Positions 41,982 through 50,229 of a stretch of 64,000 nt of DNA are shown here, one piece after another. The DNA lies in contig JACVZW010000083.1 of NCBI GenBank assembly GCA_014654775.1, forward strand, positions 1 through 64,000, read 5' to 3'. Within the stretch, counting starts at the first letter, position 1. The number at the start of each line of letters is the position of its first letter. The stretch comes from Paracoccaceae bacterium (GTDB lineage Bacteria > Pseudomonadota > Alphaproteobacteria > Rhodobacterales > Rhodobacteraceae). Below the pieces are notes generated by a model that saw nothing but the letters and a program-made list of their open reading frames with translations, searched no databases and had not been told where the DNA came from. A program made the position numbers and the translations under genes.

Positions 41982-43023
41982 GCTCGCCGCGCAGGCGGGC
42001 AAGATCGTCCGTCAGCATCTGGCGCAGCATGCCCTCATAGGCCGTGCGGTCCTGTTCGCCGCGATAGCGCGCGAGTGACCGTTCCGGCAGGCTGCGCGGC
42101 AAGGGCGCGGGCTGAACTGCGTTCTGCAGCTTGCGTTCCACGGCCGCCGCCGCCTTGTTCACCGATTGCAGCGATCCGAAGCGGGTGATGGATCCCAGCG
42201 ACATTCGGTCGCCCACGGCGACGGTGATGCCCTGTCCGGACAGGATGGAGCCGTTGATATGCGCCTCGATATCCTCGGGCGTCAGGCGGCTGCGGTTGTG
42301 GCTGATGGCAAGGAAGATGCCATTGCCCCGATAGGACAGGACGCTGCCTTCGCCCTCGGTCGCCTCGGCAAAGGCCTGTCCCACCATGCGCAGACGGGCC
42401 AGAAACTCCGACGGGCGATGCTGGGCATGCATGCGTTCCACATCCTGCACCTTCAGCGCGATCACGTTCGACGTGAAAAGCCGCGCCCGGGTGAGGGACA
42501 GGATGTAATTCTCGAAGGAAAGATAGGCGATGGTGCGCGGCAGCGTTCCCAGATCAACCGGATCATGCAGCGACACGGCGGGGAATGTCTTGATCTCGCG
42601 CTTCAGTCTTTCGACCATGGTCTGGCTGTCTGCCAGACGGTTGCGCTCTTCCACCAGCCGGTGCGCCATGCCGATGCGGGCCGACAGTTCCAGCAGGTCG
42701 AAGGGTTTGGTGATGTAATCGGTGGCCCCGGCCATGAAGGCGCGTTCAATATAGTCACGCTGCGACATCGCGGTCAGCATCAGGACAGGGGTCATCGCAT
42801 AGGCATGCAGGCCGCGCACTTCGCGGCAGAGCGCGATGCCGTCCATTCCCGGCATCTGGATATCAAGGAGCAGGCAGTCGAAAGGCGTCGTGGTGGCTGC
42901 GATCACGCCCAGTGCTTCATGCGCCGAACGTGCACGCGCCATGCGTTCATGGCCCGCCAGCGCCAGCGCCTCGGCCAGAAGGTCAAGAATCGTGTCGTCA
43001 TCATCGACGGCGAGTATCTTCAT
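41917..43023 (-). CDS. Response regulator with degenerate GGDEF-like domain
   Basis: A 368-residue protein. Residues 1-120 are a receiver with the acidic cluster DDDD (7-10), Asp54 in LLLDIQMPGMDG and Lys in YITKPFDLLEL. A helical linker follows, then a GGDEF-fold region in which the active-site motif appears as YRGNGIFLAIS, so the catalytic GGDEF residues are missing and diguanylate cyclase activity is unlikely. A role as c-di-GMP effector or structural partner is possible. The ATG at 43023 starts the receiver; it overlaps the luxI homologue tail-to-tail. Confidence 0.75.
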   Translation of the reverse strand: MKILAVDDDDTILDLLAEALALAGHERMARARSAHEALGVIAATTTPFDCLLLDIQMPGMDGIALCREVRGLHAYAMTPVLMLTAMSQRDYIERAFMAGATDYITKPFDLLELSARIGMAHRLVEERNRLADSQTMVERLKREIKTFPAVSLHDPVDLGTLPRTIAYLSFENYILSLTRARLFTSNVIALKVQDVERMHAQHRPSEFLARLRMVGQAFAEATEGEGSVLSYRGNGIFLAISHNRSRLTPEDIEAHINGSILSGQGITVAVGDRMSLGSITRFGSLQSVNKAAAAVERKLQNAVQPAPLPRSLPERSLARYRGEQDRTAYEGMLRQMLTDDLARLRGELNAGVGQGPSQQPGPARRQVP

Positions 43024-43401
43024 GCTGCAACCAGGTGCCTGAGGGCGTCCGCAGGTCTTCACCGGTACACGATCCGCGCAGTCGGACTTCCGCACGGGCA
43101 CACAAACAGCACTGGCATTACTGAACCCCCTCTCTTCGGGCAAATCATGTCCAGAGCGGGGCAGAAATCCGGCGTTTTGGCCGAAAGGCCGCGGAATCTT
43201 CGCGGCGGCCTGCGCATTGTTGCGCCCCGCGCGACAGGATCGACAGCGCGCAGCTGCGGCGCCGTGCGGGAAGACCGGCCCGACGCCGGACGAAAGCTGC
43301 GTCATATTATTTCATCAAGGGAAAATAATTTGACGCGCATTGCGTGCCGCGATTAGCCTTCCCGCAACAAACCACAAAAGACGACTGACATGGAGGGTGA
43401 C
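43024..43401. other. Non-coding region between divergent response regulator and tmm
   Basis: These 378 bases hold no gene that I can support. Near tmm there is an AT-rich inverted repeat (ATTATTT at 43306-43312, AAATAAT at 43323-43329). A candidate promoter overlaps its right arm: TTGACG at 43330-43335, then 17 bases, then TTAGCC at 43353-43358. The repeat could be an operator for tmm. Confidence 0.5.
43330..43358 (+). promoter_or_regulatory. Candidate tmm promoter
   Basis: TTGACG and TTAGCC are 17 bases apart and end 43 bases before the chosen tmm start. The -35 box is good and the -10 is poor, as expected for a promoter needing an activator. An AT-rich inverted repeat abuts it upstream. 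Confidence 0.35.
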
Positions 43402-44745
43402 GTGAAGAAACGTGTGGCGGTGATCGGGGCCGGGCCGTCTGGGCTGGCGCAACTCAGGGCGTTCCAATCCGCCGCGGCCAAGGGGGCGGATATCCCCGAG
43501 GTCGTCTGTTTCGAAAAGCAGTCGAACTGGGGCGGTCTGTGGAACTACACGTGGCGCACGGGTCTGGATGAGAACGGCGAGCCGGTCCACTGCTCTATGT
43601 ACCGCTACCTCTGGTCCAACGGCCCGAAGGAAGGGCTTGAATTCGCGGATTACTCCTTCGAGGAACATTTCGGAAAGCAGATCGCCAGCTATCCGCCGCG
43701 GGCTGTGCTCTTTGACTATATCGAAGGCCGGGTGAAGAAGGCGGGGGTGCGCGACTGGATCCGCTTCTCCACCACCATCCGCATGGTCAAGTACAACGAG
43801 GCGAAGGGCAACTTCACCGTCACCGCGCATGACCTGAAGGCCGACCGGATGTATGACGAGGAGTTCGACAACGTGATCGTCGCCTCGGGCCATTTCTCGG
43901 TGCCGAATGTGCCGGAATATCCCGGCTTCGACAAATTCAATGGCCGCGTCCTGCATGCCCATGACTTCCGCGATGCGCGCGAATTCACGGGCAAGGACCT
44001 GCTGATCATGGGCACCTCCTATTCGGCCGAGGATGTGGGGTCGCAGTGCTGGAAATATGGCGCGAAGTCGATCACCAGCACCTTCCGCCGCGCCCCGATG
44101 GGGTTCAAATGGCCCGCCAACTGGGAAGAGAAGCCCGGTCTGGTCCGGGTCGACGAAACGCATGCCTATTTCGGCGACGGCAGCAGCAAGAAGATCGACG
44201 CGATCATCCTGTGCACCGGGTACAAGCACCACTTCCCCTTCCTGCCCGATGACCTGCGGCTGAAGACGGCGAACCGGCTTGCGACGGCCGATCTCTACAA
44301 GGGCGTCGCATGGGTGCATAACCCCAAGCTCTTCTATCTGGGCATGCAGGACCAGTGGTTCACCTTCAACATGTTCGACGCGCAGGCCTGGTGGGTGCGC
44401 GATGCCATCATGGGACGGATCGCCATTCCGGCCGACAAGGCCGCGCTTCTGAAGGATGTTGAGGATCGTGTGGCGGGAGAGGATGCCGGGCAAGATGCCC
44501 ATGACGCCATCCACTATCAAGGCGATTACGTGAAGGAACTGATCGCCGAGACGGACTACCCTTCCTTCGATGTGGATGGAGCTTGCGAGGCCTTCTTCGA
44601 ATGGAAGGACCACAAGAAGAAGGACATCATGGCCTTCCGCGACAATGCCTACAAATCGGTCATCACTGGCACCATGGCCCCGATCCACCACACGCCATGG
44701 AAAGAGGCGTTGGAGGATTCGATGGAAAGCTATCTGCGCAATTGA
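43402..44745 (+). CDS. tmm: Trimethylamine monooxygenase
   Basis: A 447-residue flavin monooxygenase that oxidises trimethylamine to TMAO with NADPH and O2. The FAD motif is [11 protein letters not shown] (residues 7-17), the FMO signature is [13 protein letters not shown] (about 183) and the NADPH motif is GTSYSAED. The sequence is close to marine Rhodobacteraceae Tmm throughout ([18 protein letters not shown] in parts). I start it at the GTG at 43402: GGAGG lies exactly five bases before it, inside an apparent ATG start at 43390 that has no ribosome-binding site. The product would then begin [10 protein letters not shown] strong terminator follows, so it is transcribed alone. Confidence 0.94.
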   Translation: MKKRVAVIGAGPSGLAQLRAFQSAAAKGADIPEVVCFEKQSNWGGLWNYTWRTGLDENGEPVHCSMYRYLWSNGPKEGLEFADYSFEEHFGKQIASYPPRAVLFDYIEGRVKKAGVRDWIRFSTTIRMVKYNEAKGNFTVTAHDLKADRMYDEEFDNVIVASGHFSVPNVPEYPGFDKFNGRVLHAHDFRDAREFTGKDLLIMGTSYSAEDVGSQCWKYGAKSITSTFRRAPMGFKWPANWEEKPGLVRVDETHAYFGDGSSKKIDAIILCTGYKHHFPFLPDDLRLKTANRLATADLYKGVAWVHNPKLFYLGMQDQWFTFNMFDAQAWWVRDAIMGRIAIPADKAALLKDVEDRVAGEDAGQDAHDAIHYQGDYVKELIAETDYPSFDVDGACEAFFEWKDHKKKDIMAFRDNAYKSVITGTMAPIHHTPWKEALEDSMESYLRN

Positions 44746-44791
44746 TCCGTAGCGTCGGGCGGACAGCACCCGCCCCGCAGTCGGCCAACAG

Positions 44792-44824
44792 GCGGCCCCG
44801 GCTTTGTCCGGGGCCGCTTTGCTT
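44792..44824 (+). terminator. Intrinsic terminator of tmm
   Basis: A 10-bp perfect stem (GCGGCCCCGG at 44792-44801, CCGGGGCCGC at 44808-44817) with loop CTTTGT is followed by TTTGCTT. Confidence 0.85.
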
Positions 44825-44844
44825 TGCATCCCCAGTTGTTTCCA

Positions 44845-44944
44845 ATCAGGCAGGAATTGATGAAAGATTGATCCATTTGCAGGCAATCTGCCTGATAGAT
44901 GATCATTATATGTCGCGTTTCGACCTTGCCGTGAAACAAAGTTG
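44845..44944 (+). promoter_or_regulatory. Inverted repeats upstream of amtB
   Basis: ATCAGGCAG (44845-44853) is repeated in inverse as CTGCCTGAT (44888-44896), and the right copy also forms CAGGCA-ATC-TGCCTG (44880-44894) locally. Farther down, CCTTGCCGTGAAACAAAGTT (44924-44943) shares GTGAAACA with the region before tdm. The whole 44746-45048 gap (303 bases) otherwise contains the tmm terminator and no gene. Confidence 0.4.
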
Positions 44945-45048
44945 CCGCAGATCAAGATTTGCGGTCCGGGCTCTGCCCGCCCGTGCTTAAGTTTGGCGGT
45001 CAGCCCCCGGGTCACATGGGGGCGACGGAACAGCTGGGGAGTGTAAGC

Positions 45049-46437
45049 ATGGAAGAACAGATCGCCGCCTTGACGGCGGAACTGGCCGCGCTGAAGGACG
45101 CGACGGCCGGCTTGAACAAGACGACGGCCGAAACCTTTTACTGGTTGACCATCCCTCTCATGGTGCTCATCCATGCGGGGTTTTTGTCTTACGAGATGGG
45201 GGCCTCGCGCGCCAAGAACGCGCTGGCCTCGGGGATCAAGAACATCCTCGCCTTCGCCTTCATCATCCCGACCTTCTACTATGTGGGCTGGTTCATCTAC
45301 TGGGCCTTCCCGACCGGCCTCAGCATGTCGCCCGGCCCGATCGGCACGTCGGGACTTGAATATGCCCTTGCCGTAGCCAGCCCGGTGGGCACCGCCATGG
45401 GGCCGAACGTCGCCGACAGCGCCACGGGCGTCTTCTTTGGGGCCTTCGCCATGTTCGCGGCGACCACCGCCTCGATCATGTCGGGGTCGCTGATCGAACG
45501 CATCCAGATCGTGGGCTTCACCATCCTCGCCATCGTTCTGGGCAGCTTCGTGTGGATCCTCGGCGCGGCTTGGGGCTGGCATGCGGATGGCTGGCTGGTG
45601 ACGAGCCTTGGCTATCACGACTTCGGTGCGTCCGGTGTGGTGCATGCCATCGCGGGCTTCTTCACGCTGGGGGTGCTGATCAACCTCGGCGCGCGGGTCG
45701 GCAAGTTCAACCCGGACGGCACGGCCAATGCCATCGCGGGCCATTCCATGCCTGCAGCGCTTGTCGGGCTGATGCTGATCATCGCGGGCTTCTGGGGCTT
45801 CCTTATGGGCTGCGTGATCTTCCCGGGCGAGGCGTGGTCTTGGGGCACGGGCATCTTCCACAACATCTACGGCACGCCGGTTACCCTCTCGGCGATGACC
45901 TTCAACATCCTGATGGGCTTCGCCGGGGGCGCAATCGCGGCTTGGGTGATGACGCATGACCCGTTCTGGATGATGTCAGGTGCGCTGGGCGGGATCATCT
46001 CCGTCGCCGGTGGGCTTGATCTCTACTGGCCGCCGATGGCCTTCGTCATCGCTGCGATTGGCGGGGTCATCATGCCCCTCGTCGCCAGTTTCGTAGAGCG
46101 GATGAAGATCGACGATGCCGTCGGCGCGGTCGCGCTGCATGGGGTCGTCGGGCTGTGGGGCGTCATCGCCGTGGGCATCTTCGCGGCAGGCTATCCCGCG
46201 CTGCCCGCCGAGGGTGCGCCGACGATCACGCTCTACGGTCAGGTGATCGGTGCGCTGGTCATGGCGGTGCTTGGTTTCGTGCCGGGCTATGTCGTGTCCC
46301 TGATCCTCAAGAAGCTCGGCATGCTGCGCGTTCCGAAAGAGGCGGAGCTGATCGGTCTGGACAAGGTGAAAGTGCCGATCGAGGCCTATCCCGAATTCTT
46401 CGGCAACGCCGTCGCCACCAAGACGCCGGCAGAGTGA
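45049..46437 (+). CDS. amtB: Ammonium transporter
   Basis: A 462-residue Amt/Rh-family channel with about eleven membrane segments. Signature regions include YYVGWFIYWAF, the AGFFTLGVLINLGARVG region with HAIAGF, AIAGHSMPAALVGLMLI in parts and DDAVGAVALHGVVGLWG (pore histidines). It begins with a 25-residue charged helix (MEEQIAALTAELAALKDATA) rather than a signal peptide, which is unusual for AmtB and could form a coiled coil. Standing between tmm and the dmm genes, and not beside glnK, it probably handles ammonium or methylammonium from amine breakdown. GGGGAG precedes the ATG. Confidence 0.88.
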   Translation: MEEQIAALTAELAALKDATAGLNKTTAETFYWLTIPLMVLIHAGFLSYEMGASRAKNALASGIKNILAFAFIIPTFYYVGWFIYWAFPTGLSMSPGPIGTSGLEYALAVASPVGTAMGPNVADSATGVFFGAFAMFAATTASIMSGSLIERIQIVGFTILAIVLGSFVWILGAAWGWHADGWLVTSLGYHDFGASGVVHAIAGFFTLGVLINLGARVGKFNPDGTANAIAGHSMPAALVGLMLIIAGFWGFLMGCVIFPGEAWSWGTGIFHNIYGTPVTLSAMTFNILMGFAGGAIAAWVMTHDPFWMMSGALGGIISVAGGLDLYWPPMAFVIAAIGGVIMPLVASFVERMKIDDAVGAVALHGVVGLWGVIAVGIFAAGYPALPAEGAPTITLYGQVIGALVMAVLGFVPGYVVSLILKKLGMLRVPKEAELIGLDKVKVPIEAYPEFFGNAVATKTPAE

Positions 46438-46465
46438 ACCCCAAGCAAAGGAAAGGACGATCACG

Positions 46466-46627
46466 ATGATTGGAACCACGATCACGGATTGGAGCGCGGT
46501 TGACGGTGCCTATTACGCCGGAGCCGGGTCCGAGGCCTTCTGGCTGTTTCTGTCGATGCTTCTTTGTATCGGTGCCCTGATCGCCGGATCGCGGCACGAG
46601 AAAGCCGCCTACCGCAAGGCAAAATAA
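46466..46627 (+). CDS. 53-residue single-helix membrane peptide
   Basis: A short gene starting 28 bases after amtB with GGAAAGGAC upstream. The peptide has a polar N terminus (MIGTTITDWSAVDGAYYAGA), one hydrophobic segment (FWLFLSMLLCIGALIAG) and a basic end (SRHEKAAYRKAK). Orientation with the positive end inside is expected. It is probably co-transcribed with amtB, because the terminator comes only after it. I know of no named family; a small partner of the transporter is a reasonable guess. Confidence 0.6.
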   Translation: MIGTTITDWSAVDGAYYAGAGSEAFWLFLSMLLCIGALIAGSRHEKAAYRKAK

Positions 46628-46991
46628 GGGCGGAGGGTCACTCTTTCCGCAACACGGCAGAAGGCCCGGGCAGCGCCCGGGCCTTTTCGTTGCCGTGTCT
46701 TCTTCGCTGCGCCGCAGCTAAAGGAAAAAAAGTTTCGCAAGAATAAAAATATCTCGCCATGTGAATGGCTCCGTGCTTACTTGCCGCTGTCGGGCGTCGG
46801 GCCGCATGGATCGCATGCCGCTGTCCCGACCGGGGCGGGTGGCCGGATGCGGCCCAGTACCCGCGGCCCATCGGGCCGCTATAGCCGAATGCCGTTCCGG
46901 CGGATGGGCCGGGCCGGACAATCAAAAGCCGGAGCGCGGGCGGGGTGTTCCCGCGAAACCGGCGCCAACAGGGAACGAGGGAGTTATCTAT
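46628..46991. other. Non-coding region before the APC permease
   Basis: These 364 bases contain the amtB-operon terminator, an A/T-rich motif at 46725-46743 related to the one before dmmD (see findings), and a 7-bp hairpin at 46863-46879 (GCGGCCC-ATC-GGGCCGC) likely to lie in the permease mRNA leader. No gene is visible. Confidence 0.5.
46661..46688 (+). terminator. Intrinsic terminator of the amtB operon
   Basis: AAGGCCCGGGC (46661-46671) and GCCCGGGCCTT (46675-46685) form an 11-bp perfect stem with an AGC loop followed by TT-CG. Confidence 0.85.
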
Positions 46992-48758
46992 ATGTCGTCA
47001 ACTGCAAGTAGCGGCGAGCTTCAACGCGCGCTGGACTGGAAGGGTGCCTTCTGGGTTGCCGCGGGGGTGCCCCCGCTGGTTTTGTTTTCACTGGGCGGGA
47101 TCGCAGGGGTCGCCGGGCAGGCGGCCTTTGTGGTCTGGATGCTGTCCATGTGCATGGGCTTCCTGCAGTCCTTCACCTATGCCGAAATGGCCGGAATGTT
47201 CGGCAATAAGTCAGGCGGGGCGTCGGTCTATGGGGCCACCGCGTGGCTGCGCTATTCCAAGATGATCGCGCCGCTGTCGGTCTGGTGCAACTGGTTTGCA
47301 TGGTCGCCGGTGCTGTCCTTGGGCTGCGTGATCGCGGCAGGCTATATCCTGAACGCGCTGTTCCCGATCCCGATGGCAGAAAGCCAGCAGGTGGTGGATT
47401 GGGTCGCGGCGAACCTCGCCAGCTACACGGCCGAGACGCCCGCGGTGGCGGAATACATGGCCGCCAATGCCGGATCGACGGTCGAGGCTGCCATCACCGC
47501 TGTTGCAACAAACGACGGCGTTGCCGCGCTGACCCCGGCCTTCCGGACATGGGAGGCGTTCAATATCGCCGTCCCCGGTCTGGGAACGCTGCACTTCAAC
47601 TCCACCTTCGTGATCGGCGTGATCCTGATGTCGATCATCTTCATCATCCAGCATCGCGGCATCGCCTCGACCGCCAGCGCGCAGAAGACGCTCGCAGTGA
47701 TCGTGCTGATTCCGCTTTTGCTGGTGGGCATCGTGCCGATCTTGACGGGCCAGATCGACAGCATGAACGTCACCGGCATCGTGCCGCCGACCGCCGCCTA
47801 TTCGGGCGAGAACGGCGCGTGGGATATCGGCGGCTGGACGCTGTTCCTTGGCGGCATGTATATCGCGGCGTGGTCGACCTACGGCTTTGAAACGGCCGTC
47901 TGCTACACCCGCGAACTGAAGAACCCAAAGACCGATACCTTCCGGGCCATCTTCTATTCCGGCCTTCTGTGCATCGTGTTCTTCTTCCTGATCCCCTTCT
48001 CTTTCCAAGGGGTTCTGGGTCATTCCGGCATGCTAGCCACTGGCATCGTCGATGGCACGGGCATCGCAGCGGCGCTGGGGGGCTTCCTCGGTTCGTCCAA
48101 CGTGATCATCCAGTTGTTCGTCATCCTGATGATCATGGCGCTCTTCCTTGCGATCATGACAGCGATGGCGGGATCGTCGCGCACGCTCTATCAAGGGTCG
48201 CGCGATGGCTGGCTGCCGAAATACCTGAGCAAGGTGAACAAGAACGGCGCGCCCACAGGCGCGATGTGGACGGATTTCGGCTTCAACCTGTTCCTCTTGG
48301 CGCTGGCATCCGACGTGGGCGGCTATTTCTACGTCCTTGCCATCTCGAACGTGGGCTACATCCTGTTCAACTTCCTGAACCTGAACGCGGGCTGGATCCA
48401 CCGGATCGACTCGCCCCATATCGAACGCCCGTGGAAGGCGCCGACCGTGCTGATCGGCATCAACACGGTGCTGGCTTTCGTCAACGCGCTTTTCCTTGGC
48501 GCAGGGGCAAAGGTCTGGGGCTATTCCAACGCGCTCTGGGCGGGGCTGATCTTTGCGGCGCTGATCCTGCCGGTCTTCTACTGGCGGCATTACATCGTCG
48601 ACAAAGGCCACTTCCCGAAAGAGGCGATGGAGGATCTGGGGTTGTCCGATCATGGCGATCTGGGTCCGCGGCGGGCCGGGATGTGGCCCTATCTCGCGCT
48701 GGTCGCGGGGGCTGCGGTGGTGCTCTGGTCCAACTGGTTCTTCGTGCTGCCGGGCTGA
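46992..48758 (+). CDS. APC-superfamily permease
   Basis: A 588-residue permease with about twelve membrane segments, of the amino acid-polyamine-organocation superfamily. The N-terminal AAGVPPLVLFSLGGIAGVAG matches the family TM1 loop; helix 6 is GGMYIAAWSTYGFETAVCYTREL. Between the early helices it has an unusually long soluble loop (about residues 125-200, SQQVVDWVAANLASYTAETP and on). Its place between amtB and dmmD suggests uptake of TMA, DMA, TMAO or another methylated amine, replacing the TmoXWV importer found elsewhere; that is inference. The ATG at 46992 follows GAGGGAG. Confidence 0.82.
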   Translation: MSSTASSGELQRALDWKGAFWVAAGVPPLVLFSLGGIAGVAGQAAFVVWMLSMCMGFLQSFTYAEMAGMFGNKSGGASVYGATAWLRYSKMIAPLSVWCNWFAWSPVLSLGCVIAAGYILNALFPIPMAESQQVVDWVAANLASYTAETPAVAEYMAANAGSTVEAAITAVATNDGVAALTPAFRTWEAFNIAVPGLGTLHFNSTFVIGVILMSIIFIIQHRGIASTASAQKTLAVIVLIPLLLVGIVPILTGQIDSMNVTGIVPPTAAYSGENGAWDIGGWTLFLGGMYIAAWSTYGFETAVCYTRELKNPKTDTFRAIFYSGLLCIVFFFLIPFSFQGVLGHSGMLATGIVDGTGIAAALGGFLGSSNVIIQLFVILMIMALFLAIMTAMAGSSRTLYQGSRDGWLPKYLSKVNKNGAPTGAMWTDFGFNLFLLALASDVGGYFYVLAISNVGYILFNFLNLNAGWIHRIDSPHIERPWKAPTVLIGINTVLAFVNALFLGAGAKVWGYSNALWAGLIFAALILPVFYWRHYIVDKGHFPKEAMEDLGLSDHGDLGPRRAGMWPYLALVAGAAVVLWSNWFFVLPG

Positions 48759-48782
48759 CCCCGACGCTTTTTGAGCAGGGGG

Positions 48783-48810
48783 AAGGGCGGCCGCAGGGCC
48801 GCCCTTTTTC
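48783..48810 (+). terminator. Intrinsic terminator of the APC permease
   Basis: AAGGGCGGCC (48783-48792) and GGCCGCCCTT (48797-48806) form a 10-bp perfect stem with loop GCAG, followed by TTTC. Confidence 0.85.
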
Positions 48811-48912
48811 ATTTGGAGAATCGGTTGCCGATAACAGTCGCCGCACCGCCGCCATGCCCTGCCGTTTCGCTGGGCACAGGGTGGCGGTTTCGGGCGTGCG
48901 AATTCGGTTCTG

Positions 48913-48955
48913 GCGCAAGAACTTTCCCTGAGAGGAAAACTTTTTGCACAAGAAG
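48913..48955 (+). promoter_or_regulatory. Direct repeat upstream of dmmD
   Basis: GCGCAAGAA (48913-48921) and GCACAAGAA (48946-48954) are direct repeats 33 bases apart, about three helical turns. A related TCGCAAGAA lies before the APC permease (46735-46743) and TTTTTGTGAAACAG before tdm (54807-54820, opposite strand sense). This is a candidate operator set for the GlxA/AraC regulator encoded after dmmC. Confidence 0.4.
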
Positions 48956-49020
48956 GTTGATTTCGTGGGGGGATGGTTGGAGAGTAAACGCAACCAAAAA
49001 GTCCATCGGGAGGGACATCG

Positions 49021-50157
49021 ATGACGAATTCCTGGCGCTTCTCCACGCTCGGCGACCGCCACCGGGCGCTTGGATCGAACCTTGAGGACTGGAGCGGGAT
49101 GGGAACCGCCTGGTCCTATGACGGGGACCCGGATGCCGAATACATGGCGATCCGGACCAAGGCGGGGCTGATGGATGTGTCCGGTCTGAAGAAGGTGCAC
49201 ATCACAGGGCCTGCCGCCAGTCATGTGATCGAACGCGCCACCACCCGGAACATGGAAAAGCTGATGCCGGGCCGGTCGGTCTATGCCTGCATGCTGAATG
49301 ATGCGGGCAAGTTCGTCGAAGATTGCGTCATCTACCGCCTTGCGCCCAACAGCTTCATGGTCGTGCATGGATCGGGGCAGGGGCATGAGCAGCTGACCAT
49401 GGCCGCCACCGGCCGCGATGTGTCCGTCCGTTTCGACGACAACACGCATGACCTGTCGCTGCAGGGCCCGCTGGCCGTGGACTATCTGGAAAAGCATGTG
49501 CCGGGTATCCGCCAGCTTCCCTATTTCTCGCAGATGCAGACCAGCCTCTTTGGCAAACCCGCCATGATCTCGCGCACCGGCTATACCGGCGAGCGGGGGT
49601 ATGAACTGTTTGTGCGCGGGCAGGATGCGCCGATGATCTGGGACCGTATCCTGGACGAGGGCAAGTCGATGGGGATCATACCCTGCCGCTTTACCACGCT
49701 CGATCTTCTGCGGACGGAAAGCTACCTCCTGTTCTTCCCCTTCGACAATTCCGAGATGTACCCGTTCGAAGATGAAGGTCCGGGCGACACGCTGTGGGAA
49801 CTGGGGCTCGATTTCACCGTTTCCCCCGGCAAGGTGGGTTTCCGCGGCGCGGAAGAACATTACCGCCTGAAGGGCAAGGAGCGGTTCAAGATTTGGGGCC
49901 TCAAGATGGAAGGCACCAATGTGCCGGGCAACGGCGCGCCGATCTATCGCGACGGCAAGAAGGTCGGTGTCGTGACGCAGGCGATGTATTCGCCGCTGAA
50001 CAAGCTCAACATCGCCATTGCCCGCATCCCCGTCGATTGCGCCAACAACGGCACCAAGCTGGTGGTGAATTGCGCGACCCATGGGGAAATCGCGGCGGTG
50101 ACGCATTCGATGCCCTTCTACGACGTGGAAAAGAAGCGCCGCAGCGCGCAGGGCTGA
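49021..50157 (+). CDS. dmmD: Folate-dependent GcvT-like protein of the DMA pathway
   Basis: A 378-residue protein of the aminomethyltransferase (GcvT) family: VSGLKKVHITGPAASHVIE, LNDAGKFVEDCVIYRL, SRTGYTGERGYELFV and FRGAEEHYRLKG match the tetrahydrofolate-binding fold. In marine Rhodobacteraceae a GcvT-like gene leads the dmmDABC cluster and its product probably takes formaldehyde from dimethylamine demethylation onto tetrahydrofolate; the cluster order here is the same. GGGAGGG precedes the ATG. A 12-bp hairpin separates it from dmmA. Confidence 0.82.
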   Translation: MTNSWRFSTLGDRHRALGSNLEDWSGMGTAWSYDGDPDAEYMAIRTKAGLMDVSGLKKVHITGPAASHVIERATTRNMEKLMPGRSVYACMLNDAGKFVEDCVIYRLAPNSFMVVHGSGQGHEQLTMAATGRDVSVRFDDNTHDLSLQGPLAVDYLEKHVPGIRQLPYFSQMQTSLFGKPAMISRTGYTGERGYELFVRGQDAPMIWDRILDEGKSMGIIPCRFTTLDLLRTESYLLFFPFDNSEMYPFEDEGPGDTLWELGLDFTVSPGKVGFRGAEEHYRLKGKERFKIWGLKMEGTNVPGNGAPIYRDGKKVGVVTQAMYSPLNKLNIAIARIPVDCANNGTKLVVNCATHGEIAAVTHSMPFYDVEKKRRSAQG

Positions 50158-50165
50158 GACGACAG

Positions 50166-50194
50166 GGGGCGCGCCATGCCAAATGGCGCGCCCC
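50166..50194 (+). terminator. Long hairpin between dmmD and dmmA
   Basis: GGGGCGCGCCAT (50166-50177) and ATGGCGCGCCCC (50183-50194) form a 12-bp perfect stem with loop GCCAA, nine bases after the dmmD stop. Only TT follows, so it is more likely to attenuate or to stabilise the dmmD part of the message than to stop transcription. Confidence 0.55.
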
Positions 50195-50229
50195 TTCCGC
50201 AACCGGGGCCAGCCGGAACTGACAGGACC

